The notes: a model not told the origin generated them from the letters alone. DNA of 64,000 bases from Pleurostoma richardsiae (GCA_030052745.1 JANBVO010000001.1:1674001-1738000); one strand, 5' to 3'; counted from the first letter of the stretch, positions 46,108-58,135 are shown. Made by a program: numbers and translations.

Positions 46108-46698
46108 TCAAGACGGTAGTAGCGGCTCCTCCTCTCGAGCAGTGGCTGGCTTTGGCCGGACGTGGAGCGTCAAGCCTTGAGCCCAACTGTACTCCCAGAT
46201 CCTCCACCAGTCAGGCTGTTTCCTGTGATAAGCGGCTAAACGCTTGGCGGCAAGCACGAGAAGGAAGACTAGGAGGAGGACGACAATCGTAGACGTGACC
46301 GAGACAATGGCCGTCAGCGAAGTTATGGTAGACACCTGGCACCCGAGGGGGTGCGTCCGTATCTCCCACCTCTCGGCCCAGTGAGGGCATATGTCCTCAT
46401 CATACGCTGGCGCCAGCAGTGGGATCGAGTAGTTATTCGGCACGCACGACCATGTCTGCGGACCAGTTAGTCATGCTCTTCCCTCATCCCCGCCGCAGCT
46501 GAGGCGTACAAATGGGCACCAGCTGCAGCCGGATCGGTCTAGACAGCCTTTGCAATCCTGGTTGCGCCAGCAGCGGAGGAACTCTGCATCCTCACGGGCG
46601 GCGAGGGAAGGGTTCACTGTTATCGCTGCGTCTCTCATCGCTAAAGGACGCCTCAGGGAACTGAACATCTTGGGATGTGCAATCAAACGAGTATCCAT
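46108..46698 (-). CDS. Small membrane protein with a PSI-like cysteine cluster
   Basis: Exons 46698-46510 and 46455-46108 (phase 0; the junction reads CSWCPF-TWSCVP) give 178 aa. A cysteine-rich segment RCWRNQDCKGCLDRSGCSWCPF, then SCVPN, is PSI-like (plexin-semaphorin-integrin) and presumably lumenal or extracellular. A second conserved block, ICPHWAERWEIRTHPLGCQVS, is followed by one strong membrane helix (STIVVLLLVFLLVLAA). The cytosolic tail ends in EEEPLLPS, containing an acidic dileucine of the D/E-x3-LL type used for vacuolar or endosomal sorting. A signal peptide is not obvious downstream of the chosen ATG, so a 5' exon may be missing. I recall the family as widespread in Pezizomycotina; its function is unknown. 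Confidence 0.85.
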
Positions 46699-47051
46699 CA
46701 GCCGAGTGTCGGTGTTGAAGTGGGGTAGCAAGGGTTGGGGTTGGCTGGCATGATTAAGAGATGCGGCTTAGCCAGAATAAGTCAGCCTTGTATCCTTTAC
46801 ATGCTGCAAGAACACCTTAGCAAGGAGATTTTGCTGGCGGCCATCAAGAAGAATATCTGGGAATATCATGTTCTTTGAAAAGACAAGACTAAAATGCATT
46901 GAGAGACACCGAGTAACATGTCAATACCAACCGAGTGATCTATTTGGATGCGAGCTTTTCCTGTGCTATAGTCAACCAGTAAAGCACTTTTGAAGCCCTG
47001 GGTCAATGCTAATGGACACTCCTCCCCCCTTGTCCGACTGGAGAATACCCT
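46699..47051. other. Short intergenic region
   Basis: 353 bp upstream of the PSI-domain gene and downstream of COG4. A short upstream ATG frame (from about 46752, minus strand) precedes the PSI gene. Nothing else seen. Confidence 0.5.
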
Positions 47052-49639
47052 CTAGGACCTGACCAGGTTCCTCGCCTTCCTCCGCTCATCCTCGCTCAGC
47101 ACCCACTCGATGCCGCCGTCCTCCTCGGCCGTGAGCTCCTCCCACTCGTCCTCCTCCATGTTCGCGACCATGAGCACCTGCGCCACCCGGGCGAACAGCT
47201 CGCGGACGCCGTAGTTGCCCTTGGATACGGCGCTCACGATGCCCGAGAAGTCCCGCTCCATGCGGACCGCGCCGAGCGCGGTCGTGCGCCCCGCGTAGCT
47301 CCACACCCGCTTCTCAAGCACCTTGGCTAGGTACCGCGCCGTGACGTCCAGCAGCGTGGCGAAGGTCCGGGGCGTCATGATGCGCCCGATCGGCCGCATC
47401 AGCGCGTCCCAGCCGTGCTCGAACCGCCGCGGGACCTGCTCCAGCAGCTCCTCTTCGTCTTCGTCGTTAGCCGCGGCGATCTCGGCGAGGTCCTCCGCAG
47501 ACAGGGTGTAGTCGGCGTCGCGGAAGGTGTCGGACAGCACAGGCCGGAGCCGCGCCTTAATGACATAATTGAATAGTACCTGCAGGCCCTCGTTGAGCAG
47601 ATCCGTCGTCTTGGAGGTGACAGACCCGTTAAGTGTGTGCAAGGCGTTCGTGACCAGGGTCAGGTCGTGCTCGAAGGGGAATGAGTCCTGGAGGGACGGC
47701 CCGTGTCCCGTACCATTCGCGGATGGCTCCGTGGAAACGCCGAGTCGAGCGTTCACAATCCGCTCGAGGTATTCATTGGACATGTCCAGACTGTTGAGGA
47801 GGACAATAAAGGAGATGATTTTGTCTTCCGGAGGCAGGCCCCCTTGGACAGCAGGCTTTGGGTATGACTCGTCTCGCATCTTCCTCTGGATCATGCCGAC
47901 GAAATCTGCCCCTAGAACGCGGCCCACTCCTGGGACCACGGCCGTGATCACGTCCCTTTGAGCTGTAGACATGGATCTCTGGAGAATGGTATTGACGATG
48001 TACATCACATCGTCGACCGCGGATATTATGTAGGGCGGGCTGTTCTCGATGGGTCTATGCATGCTTAAGGATAGCCCGCTTGGTGGCTCATCCAGCTGGA
48101 AAGCCTTCTCGACGGACCGCCGGAAAAAGAATGTGGTCATCAGATTATACGGGGTCGTCAGTTTCCCCGAGACCTTCCTGCTCAGGGTGGATTTCGTCAG
48201 CACCTCAGGCATAGTTAGCGGCGCATTTTCCGACGCTGTTGGGTCCTGGAGGAGAGTTAGCTTTTATGTCATGGTGGAAATATGAGAACTTCAGAGAGAA
48301 CGGTGAGACTTGCCTGGCATTTCCCGGCGAGGAACCGAGAATATAGAGACCATCGGCTCAGCATAACGGCGATCTCGCTCACCACTGCATCGACCTCCTT
48401 CATGTTGACGCCCTCGTCTTCGCTATCTCGCTGGCTGCTTCCACCTCCGCCAAGCGCTGGAGAGTTAACTCTAGATACTCCAGCGGTTATGCCCTTCTGA
48501 GGGGGGAGAAAGCTCTGAACAAGGAATGAGAAGGGGTAGCTCTTGACATCAGTCAGCTTCCTGTCCACTGCCCGCTCGTCGCTCCACGTGTCGAGTATGA
48601 TGCCGCCCTGGACGTCCGCCTCCATCTGCAGCCTCTCGATGACGCGGACCATCTTGCCCGCGCCGTAGTGCCGCTCGACGAGCCCGCCGTGTGACTCCAC
48701 GATCTGGGCGATGTGCTCGAACAGCTTGGTCAGCGCGTTGGCGTAGAAGAAGCCGTCCTTGCGCCCGTGCCCGCCCGTGCCCTCCTTCAGCGTCGCCCGC
48801 GCCGTGCCCGCCACGCCCTGGCAGACGTACCGCCCGTAGACATCCAGGCCGACGTCCCCGCGGCCGATCAGCGGGAACAGCTTGAAGAAGCGCGTCACCC
48901 GCGCGCCGTCGCCCTCCTTCGCCGCCCGCTCGAACTCCCGCAGGAACAGCCCGCACAGGCTCTCCCGCGCGCTCTCCAGCGTCACCCACGGCGGGTCCGG
49001 CACCTCCACCGTTGGCACCACGGCGGCCGCGAACCCGCCCCGCACGATCTCCTCGGGCACCTTGCTCGCCCGCGCGATGTAGCCCGCGGCGGCCTCCCAG
49101 TCCTGCGGCGCGCCCATGGACCCCACGACGCCGGCCACGCACGCCTTCAGCTCGGCGACCTGCTCGACGACGCGCAGCGTGTCCTCAACCCGGCTCTTCT
49201 CGAGGTCCAGCGCCCGCACCCGGCTCGACAGGCGGCCCGCCGTGTCGGCCGCACCGGCGAGCATGCTGTTACTAATCCCGCGGGCGGCGATGACCTGGGT
49301 GCCCAGCCCGGCGCGGAGGTTGTCGAGGCGGCCGAGGTCGCGGCTGAGGTCGGCCTGGGAGGCCAGCATGGAGTTGAGCCGGGAGACGAGGTCGCTCTCG
49401 CGCGTATGTAGGGTGGTGAGGGCGGCGCGCACCTCGGAGGGCGTCGTGGCATCGCGGATGGGGTCGCGGCCGTAGCTGTCGTCGTTGTCGGTCATGATGG
49501 GATTGCTGCTGGCAGTGGTAGTGGGGTACTCAGCGGCTTTGCTTGCGCTGCGAGCCCTGCTGCTGGCGGCGCCGCCGCCGCCGCCTGCGGGTCGAGTGTC
49601 TTTTGACTTTGTTGACGCGCCATTGGGGAAGGCAGACAT
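47052..49639 (-). CDS. COG4: Conserved oligomeric Golgi complex subunit 4 (COG4)
   Basis: Lobe A subunit of the COG tether for retrograde intra-Golgi vesicles. Exon 1 is 49639-48314 and exon 2 is 48245-47052, giving 839 aa. The intron starts GCAAGT and ends CTCCAG with a GCTAAC branch-like site: a GC-AG intron, in phase 0, joining FLAGKCQ to DPTASENAPL. Family landmarks include a coiled-coil N-terminus (LDNLRAGLGTQV), FFYANALTKLFEHIAQIVE, HYGAGKMVRVIERLQMEAD, SLYSRFLAGKC, TTFFFRRSVEKAFQLDE and SAVDDVMYIVNTILQRSMST. The start at 49639 (MSAFPNG) is preferred. An in-frame ATG at 49840 would add 67 residues of unlikely sequence and would lie close to the neighbouring gene. A GGGGG/SSR-rich leader is low complexity. 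Confidence 0.93.
48246..48313 (-). other. COG4: GC-AG intron of COG4
   Basis: 68 nt, donor CAG/GCAAGT, acceptor CTCCAG/GAC, branch-like GCTAAC about 10 nt before the acceptor. No GT donor nearby restores the conserved join between the two COG4 halves. Confidence 0.85.
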
Positions 49640-49959
49640 TGGAGCAGCTGTGTCAAGAATGGCGGCGCATAGCTGCTCAAAGGGTGTCGTGTCGTCGTCT
49701 GCGGCGGTGAATGGATGTCGCCTCTCGAATGCTTGCGTGGAGGTTGTGGGAATAGTGGGTGTGGGGAGCTGGAGCTCAATCAATTCTAGGGGTCTCACGG
49801 TGAGCCTCACACTAAACCCCACAGTCAAGAGCATTATCATTCAACGTGTCTCGGCACAGCCAAAGCCCCATTATGTATTTCTCTATTCCATACTATATGT
49901 ACATCTTTATGTGCAGAGGCGCTCTCTATGTATATCTGTACAAGAATCGTCTCTGAACG
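49640..49959. other. Spacer between PMR1 stop and COG4 start
   Basis: 320 bp on which the PMR1 3' UTR and the COG4 promoter must both lie. No element recognised. Confidence 0.5.
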
Positions 49960-52900
49960 TTATACAGCCTGGCTATAGCCACCACCAAGCTTCTTCCTCC
50001 CGTAGAACCACCATTTCCTAAACTCATCCGCCCAAAACACCGTGCTGCAGAGCATCGTCAGGCGAATGAGATCCCCAAAGTAGAGCGCTTCAGTCTGGAA
50101 GACCTCTTGCAACCAGGGGAAGTATATAACTAGCAGCTGACCTGCCAAGCTGAGGGATACCGCCCAATTGAATAACGTGTTCGATAAGAGTCCGACCTCG
50201 CCCCGTAGAATAGATTTGGACTCGGAGCGACATGTCAAGGCGTTGAACATGTCGAAGAGCACGAAGCAGGTGAAGGTCATGGTGGTATCGCGCCGGTCCA
50301 CTTCGCCATCTTCAAGCATCTCGTGCCTGTACACCATCATGGTTCCGAACATGATGATGAAGGCCGACGTCAGCACGCGCCTAATGAGGGCCCTCGTAAG
50401 AACTGGGTCATTGCGCTTCCGCGGTGGCCGGTTCATCACGTCGGGATCTACCGCTTCAACGCCAAGAGATTGAGCTGGTGGTCCATCCATGATGATATCT
50501 AGAGGGCGTTAGTTGAATGGTAACGTCTGGTTGGCTTCAATCATGTAGGACTTACTGATCCATAGAATCTGCATCGCATTCAAGGGTGACTTAAACCCAA
50601 GACATGTGCAGAGAAGGACCAAAGAGAGACCAGCGGCGCTGGTACTCAGCTGGAACGTCAGAAAGTTCTGGATGTTGTTGAAAATGCCCTTGCCCTCCTC
50701 GATGGCGTGAAGGATGGTGGAGAAGTCGTCGTCCGTCAAAATCATGTCTGCAGCTTCCTTGGCCACGTCCGTGCCATGTCTTCCCATTGCTATGCCGATG
50801 TCTGCTTTCTTCAGAGCCGGTGCATCGTTGACACCATCTCCAGTCATGGCAACTATGTCGCCGCGAGCTTGCAGTGCTTTCACAATCTTCATTTTGTGGT
50901 CGGGATTCGTACGTGCAAAAATAGTCGTGTACTGCATGGCCTGTGCGAGGTCCTCCTCGGAGAGGGCATCGACATCCTCACCTCGGAGGACTGGGCTGAC
51001 GCTGACTTGGTTAGGGCCATGTTCGCGAGCCGTAGCAATATCCATCCCAAGCTGCTTCCCAATGGCAACAGCAGTTGTCTCTGCATCGCCGGTAATCATG
51101 ATCACCTTGACTCCGCCGCGCATGAGTTTTCTGATAGAACGCCCGACGCCCGGCCTTGGAGGATCGCTCATTCCAACCAGGCCTGCGAATGTCAAACCTT
51201 TAAACAGTCCATAATCCTGGGGCGGGTGAGGGCTTTCTTGCCGGTCGCTGCCAGGCGTGGTACTTCTAGGAGATCTCGCGCGGTGAGGCTTGCTCACCGG
51301 GCCACTTGCGAAAGCCAAGATGCGGAGCCCTTGGGCAGCCATCTTTTCGGCAGCCTCAATTGCTTCATGTCGGCGCTTCGCGTCTAGAACGAATTCGCGA
51401 CCATCTCGAGTTATATAGGTGTCGGAAGCTTCCAAAACCTTGTCTATTGCGCCTTTGATGTACGCAAATTCTTTGTCGTTCTTTCCGCCTTCTGAGCCGA
51501 TTGTCACGCCCATCCATTTGCGCTCAGAGCTAAACGGTATCTCAACCGCTCTGTGCCCAATAGAGTCTCGTACGTCATGCTCTTTGAATCTGTCGAGGAG
51601 GTCTAGCATAGCGACGTCGGTAGGTGCTCCAACCCAGCGTGTGTAGGTCGACGCTTCATCTCTTCCCTGAGTCGAAGAAAGGACAGCTTTGGTGGCTGCT
51701 CCGTTTTCCGTGTACCGCCGGGCCAGTCGGGCATTGTTAGCTATATTGCCTATGCGTAGAATTCTTAAAGTTGCGGTATCCGGCTGAGATTCTGTAGCCT
51801 CATCGTCAGAGTCTACGTCGATCGCCTCATCTGCCCCGAAATACCACAGCTTTGCAGTCGTCATATGATTCGTAGTAAGTGTTCCTGGTTACATGTTTCA
51901 GTACCTAGTGGTCTTTCTGGGTACATCGTTTCAAATCTTACCGGTCTTGTCTGAGCAGACAACATTGACAGACCCTAGGGTTTCCACTTTCGGCATTTTG
52001 CGAACAATCGCATTGTGCCTTGCCATTCGGTGAACGCCAAGTGCCAGTGTGACAGTGACGATAATGGGAAGGCCTTCAGGAATCGCCGCAACAGCCAGAG
52101 AGATCGAAATCGTGAAGATCTCCAGAAGCTTCTTGCCCTGGAGCCAGCCGACGACGGAGATGAGGCCGATGACGACGAATGATACTTTGCTCAGCTGCGC
52201 ACCTAGCTCGTCCATAGATACTTGCAGGGGAGAGCGAGGACTCTCTGTTCCGGAGACACTGGTTGCGATGGTGCCGAATTGTGTGTGCCCACCCGTCGCG
52301 AAGACAATACCTTGGCCATGACCGGACTTCACCAAAGTCCCCATATAAGCGATGTTATGGATGCCATGCGAATCGTGGTCGCCGCCATGGCCCCTTGTGT
52401 CTGACGGATTCGCGATAGACGGGCTTGGGAGCTGAAGACTCGGCGATCTCAAGGCAGTCGATAATTGTGGCTTGCGAGGACGGGGGTCGGCGGTGATCCT
52501 CACCGGTTCCGTCTCTCCGGTAAGATTGGAGGCATCTATTGTCAGATCCGTCGCTTTGGTCACACGAACATCCGCTGGAATGCGGTCACCGGTCGTGAAT
52601 AGCACCAGGTCGCCGGGAACTAACTGTGCAGCCATAACTTTTGAAGAAGTTGCTTCCAGTATCTCTTCAGCCGGCGTAGGAGGCTCTGATGAGTCCGCAC
52701 TCCCGGACTGATTGTCAGAGTTTGGAGGCCAGTTCGGCGACCTTGTAAGCGCCGAGGACTTGGTCTGGGCAGTGCGAATCAGGTGTGCATGGTTGGGCAC
52801 CAGGTGGTTGAGGGCTTCAATGGACTTCTCCGACCGGTATTCTTGCACAAATCCAACCGTCACCACGATGGTCACCGCAACAGTGATGCTGACAGCATCG

Positions 52901-53345
52901 TCCACGTTTCCCAGGACGATGGAGGCAACGGCAGAAACCAGCAGAAGCAGTATAAGCGGTTCCTTGAATTGCCCTAGGAAACGCATCCATAGCGGCTCGG
53001 GAGGATCATGTGGGATTTCATTTGGGCCGTAATCTCGTAGTCGCGACAGGGCTTCCGATGGTGTAAGCCCGTGGGTCGAGGAGGTTTTGAGTCGAGAGGC
53101 TGCTTCCGCCGGGGTCATGGATGAGTACTCCTCAGCAACACTCTGTATGAAGTCAGCGAAGGGGGCCGCGGACAACTGTCGGGATGTCGTACCCTTGACT
53201 GCGCTGAAGTGGTGCGCATATGGCCAGGCGACCGTGATCGAGATCGATCTTCGTCATCCCAAGAATCAAGCATTGGAGCTTTGCTAGCTGTCACATTGTG
53301 CAAGGGAAGGACCGGAGCAGGCGAGCCCACGGATAACCGATCCAT
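49960..53345 (-). CDS. PMR1: Golgi Ca2+/Mn2+-transporting P-type ATPase (PMR1/SPCA)
   Basis: Pumps Ca2+ and Mn2+ into the Golgi lumen for glycosylation and secretion. Exons 53345-53193, 53142-51942, 51884-50556 and 50498-49960 give 1073 aa. The second intron splits the DKTG sequence, with phosphorylated Asp449 in CSDKTGTLT; the third falls within ILWIN-IIMDGP of TM6. Other landmarks are the N-terminal [22 protein letters not shown]4 [16 protein letters not shown], the hinge [22 protein letters not shown], and [18 protein letters not shown], which is diagnostic of SPCA-type rather than SERCA pumps. The first intron is only 50 nt (53143-53192), and reading through it would replace the true start with a spurious MSAAPF beginning. 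An acidic/Ser linker occurs near the actuator domain ([16 protein letters not shown]). Confidence 0.96.
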
Positions 53346-54900
53346 GGTGGATGGACTGGGGAGCAGCGCTGAGAACACGTCTCAGGACACCATGGGAGAA
53401 CAGCAGGAATTATAGAGGCGAGCCTTGGCGTCGCGAACTGGAAAGTTTGATGGAGAGATCGTGGCGGGCCGGATAGGAGAGAGGGGATCGTCGCAGCCCG
53501 CATCAATGTGTAGCGTTGAGAGCAGTAATTGGCATCATGGGCCGAAGCAGCATACGCTTGAGCTCCAAAGAACACCAAGAATCGGGAGAGATGCTGCAGG
53601 GGCCGTGTGTTTGTGGAGCGCTGCTAGAAGAGGACGACGTGTAAAAGTTTCTCTGGCGTCTCGAGGCGTTGCGCGCCCGAAATGAGGCTGAAAAGCCACT
53701 GCGTTGCAGCGTTCCATGCCCCTGAGCCTTAGCTCAAAAGCCCGGCCGTCACTGGCGGCCCGTACCAACCACTGCACACCATTTTACCCCAGCTTTTGCC
53801 ATCTTGCGCTTCGATGTCTGTGTCCGTCCACTCCGCTCCCGGAAGGCCTAGACAGTCGAGATATTGGTACATGAGGATATCAACATTTGCACGTATTGAG
53901 ACTCCGTGACTTCATTTACAAGCTACACGGTATCCCTGGCAACGGACCGCCATAGTACTTGATGTGTGTTCGCTACGCCTCAGTTGCCTCTTACTTATTA
54001 CACGGTGATTCTCTTGTGCCAGCTTACGCGGCATACCGATCGTCGAGAGTCGGTCGTCGAAAGTCGTCGCTGGACAAAATACGTGAAAACAGTAGTTAAT
54101 AAGGTCCGGATGACATGAGACACACGGTTTACGATTGTAGGCATCCCATGCATCATTTTTTTTTTTTTTTTTGGTAGAGCATCCATTGATGTAGAGTACC
54201 GGAGTGCATTGATGCAGAAACGCCAGATGCTCTGTACCTATGTAGAACCGGATATACAGACCGTAACGTGTAATTCAATACGGCACGGCGCCCCGTTCGT
54301 CTGCAGTGCCTTATCCGCACATAGATCGACGCTAGTCCTAAAGCGGTAGAAGAAGGGTGCCCGCTCAAGCTGTGGCTGGAGCCAATAAGGAATGACCCCC
54401 GCCACTTGAATTTCGCAAGGGGAAAAATTACATACCACGGGCACGCTGGCACGCTGGCGTTGGACCAGGACCTTTGACCACCACCACACGATTTCCCCCC
54501 TCATCCTTTCTCTCTCTCCGACCTTCCACTTCCCTCCCGCCTCCCCTTCTTGGTGCATCGCCAGTCCTTCCTGTATTCTTTGCAGCAACTGGCTTGACGA
54601 TACCTGTCGCTGCAAGGCGATTTTCTCGCTTTTTTGAACTTTTGCACGTTGCTCATTGCGCGCGCTCCAAAATCGCACCAAGTCGGTCTTATCAACGCGA
54701 CCGACCGCCGCCTCCCAAAACAACGCGCTTCGCTTGTTTACCTACCACCTCCACCCTCGCGCATCATCCTCCCTCCGGTTTCTTCCCCTCACATCGCATG
54801 ACAATATCGCGATCTGCTATACTGCTGTCGTGATAACATCGTCTTTGACTGTCAGAGTTCGTTGCCGAATCCTCGCGTCCTCTGCGACTGCGTCATCACC
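53346..54900. other. Divergent promoter region, PMR1 and RAD21
   Basis: About 1.55 kb. It holds a 17-T tract at 54156-54172, and pyrimidine-rich sequence from about 54480 that looks like the RAD21 promoter and leader. No gene. Confidence 0.5.
54156..54172. repeat. Poly-T tract (17 T)
   Basis: Uninterrupted thymidine run in the PMR1/RAD21 divergent region. It could be a nucleosome-excluding element or a retained poly(A) end; no flanking duplication was seen. Confidence 0.85.
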
Positions 54901-56890
54901 ATGTTCTACTCCACGGCATTGCTCCAGAAGACGGGGCCTCTTGCCAAGATATGGCTGTCCGCCAACCTAGAGCGCAAACTGTCGAAGCAGCACATCCTGC
55001 AATCCAACCTGCAGGACAGTGTCGACGCGATCATATCACCGCCGCAGCAGGCCCAGTTGGCCCTCCGACTCACTGGCCAACTCCTTCTCGGCGTCGTCAG
55101 AATCTACAGCCGCAAGGCGCGGTATCTCCTGGAGGACTGCAATGAAGCATTGATGAAGATTAAGATGGTGAGCAATGCTATCCTTGCGCGGTATACACAG
55201 AGCTCTCTGCTGACAACGTCTCTAGGCCTTCCGGTCCTCAGGCAACAATGATCAGCCTGCCAACCTTCACATCCCGAATCGGGAGTCGCTCGTGCTGCCC
55301 GATCGCATCACTCCCTACGATAACCTCGACATCCTTCCGGGCCCCGATGTGTCATTCCTTCTGTCCCAGGAGGAGAGCTTCTCCGCCACTCCGATGAGCC
55401 GCAAGGGCCGTGCCCGAGATATTAATCTGCAAGAAGACTTCAACAACAGCCAGTTCCTGCAGGTGGATGAGGACGAGCTTCAGTTGGCTAATATGGAAGA
55501 CGACTTGGGTCTGGATCTGGATTATGGTTTGGATATCGACGAGCGCCCGAGCAAGATTGATAAGAGTATCGAAATGGGCCGAGAGGCACCCACCCCACGG
55601 CCGGTTGAGGACGACATCTTCAGCGAATTCGACATCCAGCATCCCAACAAGGACGGGCGGGATGAGTCCCGTGTTCTTGACTTTGGCGGTGATGCAGTTC
55701 GCATCGCCGATGACGATGGCGATATTCAGATGGGCGATGATGATCTCCAGTTCAACGTTGACGACCAGTCTGCCATGCCCGCGGCTCGCGCCGTTCCTGA
55801 CATGAGCCGTGCACGCATCTCCGAATCGCCTCTGTCTGATATTGACGAAGAGTTTGCGCGCGAGGTGGAGATGGAATACTCGCGAAACAACCAAACCGAT
55901 CTATATGAGCCTGGTGATGACACTGAACAGACCATCACCCAGAAAGCACCGCACCGCTCGAAGAAGCGGAAGGTTCTTGTCCCTGACGACCAGACAATGC
56001 TTACCAGCGCCCTCATCAAGGAGCAGCAGTCCAAGCATGAGAACATCCTGAAGCCCCAAATCTTCTTACCGCGCGATCCCTACCTCCTGGCCCTTATGGA
56101 CATGCAGAAGACAGGCGGCTTTGTTTCCAGTGTCATGATGGATGGCCGCAGTTCAGCTTGGGCTCCCGAGCTGAAGGGATTGCTGTCTCTTGAGGCTATC
56201 CGACGGCCGAACGACCTGAAGCGGAAACGTGACAGTGGCATCGCTGACATGGACATTGACGAGGAGCAAGGCCGGTCAAAGTCCCCTCGACTCGAGATCC
56301 ACGATGGTGAGGACCCATTCGGACTTGGTGGAGCAGACCTTGGCAACCACAGTGTTGCGCCAGATGGAACCATCCTTGAAATTCCGGCCAACGATGATAT
56401 CACGCACCTGGATGATGATGACTTTCGGCCAGCGTCCCGCGATGGTGGTAGCCCGAGCCTTGCCTTTGACGATACAACCGCGCCGCTCGTCCACCCTGCC
56501 GACAGCGGTCCGGTATCCATCGGTACAAAGCACGCCGTCCACATCCTCCGTGACCTCTTTGGCCCTGAGGCTGCCACCAGTGAGGAGAAGCGCAAGAAGT
56601 CCACGGTTGTTTTCCAGGAGCTCCTGCCGGAGGGCAAGACAACTAAGGCCGAGGCGACCAAGATGTTCTTCGAGTGCCTCGTTCTCGCGACGAAGGATGC
56701 GATCAAAGTCGAGCAGCCTCAGGGCACGCTTGGAGGCCCCATCCGGGTGCGAGGAAAGAGAGGACTGTGGGGTGCGTGGGCGGAGCGCGAGGCTGGCGGA
56801 GGCATGAACCAGCAGGATCAGGATGAGGCTCCCGCAGAGCCCCAGCCGGTCATCGCCTCCGGATCCGCCGCTGTTGCCGTGGGAGCATAG
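54901..56890 (+). CDS. RAD21: Cohesin kleisin subunit RAD21/SCC1
   Basis: The subunit that closes the SMC1-SMC3 ring and is cut by separase at anaphase. Exons 54901-55167 and 55226-56890 (phase 0) give 643 aa. The N-terminal domain begins [22 protein letters not shown] and contains [30 protein letters not shown], diagnostic of the Rad21/Rec8 family. [11 protein letters not shown] follows. The centre is acidic and disordered. SIEMGR at about residues 203-208 fits the separase consensus (S/D-x-E-x-x-R), and DEEFAR further on is a weaker match. The C-terminal winged helix for the SMC1 head is at about 524-600 ([42 protein letters not shown]). Mitotic Rad21 is favoured over meiotic Rec8 by the strong domain match. 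Confidence 0.96.
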
Positions 56891-57691
56891 ACTCTAGAAG
56901 CGACGGCCCCACTGTTAGTTCTTGTGGATATCACTGTTGCTGGGATGCTTGTGTGTGTCTTGTACAAACCGAAGGGATTGCTGGATCGAGGCGAGGATTG
57001 GTGGTTGTTCTTGTGTCACACGACCAAGTGGCGTTCGGCGTGATGGATGAAGGACGGTAGATACCATTGTTCAGGAGGTTTGGCTTATGGTCTGGTTAAG
57101 CCTGGTTAATTGTGTCTGGTCTCCAAAGAAAAGGGGCATGCTTCGGCCCTGAGGCGGTGGGTTGCCGGTTCGAGGCTTCTGTCGATGTAGGTATGGGACT
57201 GACGACTACTGTACGATACTTCACAACTCGTGTACATACCTGCACACAGGATGTTCCGCAGGGTCTTGCATTGTCAATCCGAGTCGTTAAAGCTTTACAT
57301 ATCTGTCCACTGCTCCCAATGGATTCTAGCATGGCCATCAGCATGGTGTTCTCTTGATAGTCACGTCCAGTAATCCCATCGCGCGCCGCCCAAAACTACG
57401 CGACGACGAGCCGACACTTGCCCCGCCAACCCCACCATCCTTCAACACACAGGCAAACAGAGATATTATCCCCAATTCAGCGTATGACAGGCAACCTCGC
57501 AATCAGTAAACAGCTAAGCTGACTCTGTTCCTGAAACCCATCTCAGGCAAACTCATAAGGGTTCAACATCACACATCTATCCCATCTCACAGACGTTGCC
57601 AGCTGCGCCCGTTGCAGATCCAGTTACCATCCTCGACCGTTCACGTTGAGACAGGCTACGCCTGCGAGAACACTCCCATCCGTCCGCAACA
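56891..57691. other. Intergenic region, RAD21 to tubulin cofactor A
   Basis: 800 bp of 3' flank and promoter. A GGTTCGAGGC string near 57169 resembles a pol III B box but no tRNA fold surrounds it. Confidence 0.5.
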
Positions 57692-58135
57692 ATGCCTGCC
57701 CCGTCTCAGCTCGCCATCGCGACGCAGTCCGTCCAGCGCCTCATCAAGGAGGAGGCGTACTACCACAAGGAGCTCGCCGGCCAGAAGGCGCGCGTCGAGA
57801 AGATCGAGGGCGACGTCAAGGCTGGAAACAGCGAGCATGGCGACAACGCCGACTTCGTATTGAAGCAGGAGGTGAGACTCAGAGGAAGACCTCTCACTAT
57901 ATTCACTGCTTTACATAACTGGGCATAACTGACTTTTTACCCCAACAAGCGCCAAGCTATGGAGGAGACCAAGGCAGTCTTCGCGCCGCTGCGGAAACGC
58001 ATCTCGGATGCGGTGCAGAAGCTGGAGGAGCAGATCGCCATCAGCGAGAGCGGCGAGGCGGCGGCGGAGGGCGAGCTGGAGAAGGCGAAGGAGGCTCTTG
58101 CGAAGGGGCAGGAGCTGGTCAAGGACGATGAGTAG
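57692..58135 (+). CDS. Tubulin-specific chaperone A (tubulin-binding cofactor A)
   Basis: Captures beta-tubulin released from the chaperonin and passes it to cofactor D. Exons 57692-57871 and 57950-58135 (phase 0, GTGAGA donor, AACAAG acceptor) give 121 aa. The protein is all-helical: LAIATQSVQRLIKEEAYYHKEL, then NADFVLKQE-RQAMEETKAVFAPLRKRI, then an AVQKLEEQI helix and an acidic/Lys-rich end (ALAKGQELVKDDE). This is the three-helix-bundle pattern and normal length of TBCA (yeast Rbl2). Cytosolic. Confidence 0.95.

Noticed and set aside
48713-49411. Plus-strand open frame of 232 codons inside COG4
   Set aside because: Antisense shadow of GC-rich COG4 coding sequence; Leu/Arg/Pro/Ala-rich with no domain.
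49640-49840. Upstream in-frame ATG of COG4 at 49840
   Set aside because: It adds 67 residues of non-conserved sequence within the short spacer to PMR1; MSAFPNG at 49639 is a better start.
51931-53175. PMR1 start at [11 protein letters not shown] (53175)
   Set aside because: This frame is a read-through of the 50-nt first intron; it begins at a non-ATG-supported point, while splicing to the upstream exon restores the family N-terminus.
55352-55894. Minus-strand open frame of 180 codons inside RAD21
   Set aside because: Antisense shadow of an acidic region; it has no domain, and RAD21 on the plus strand is certain.
57160-57190. B-box-like GGTTCGAGGC, possible tRNA
   Set aside because: The flanks do not form a T stem, and no anticodon arm or acceptor stem can be drawn.
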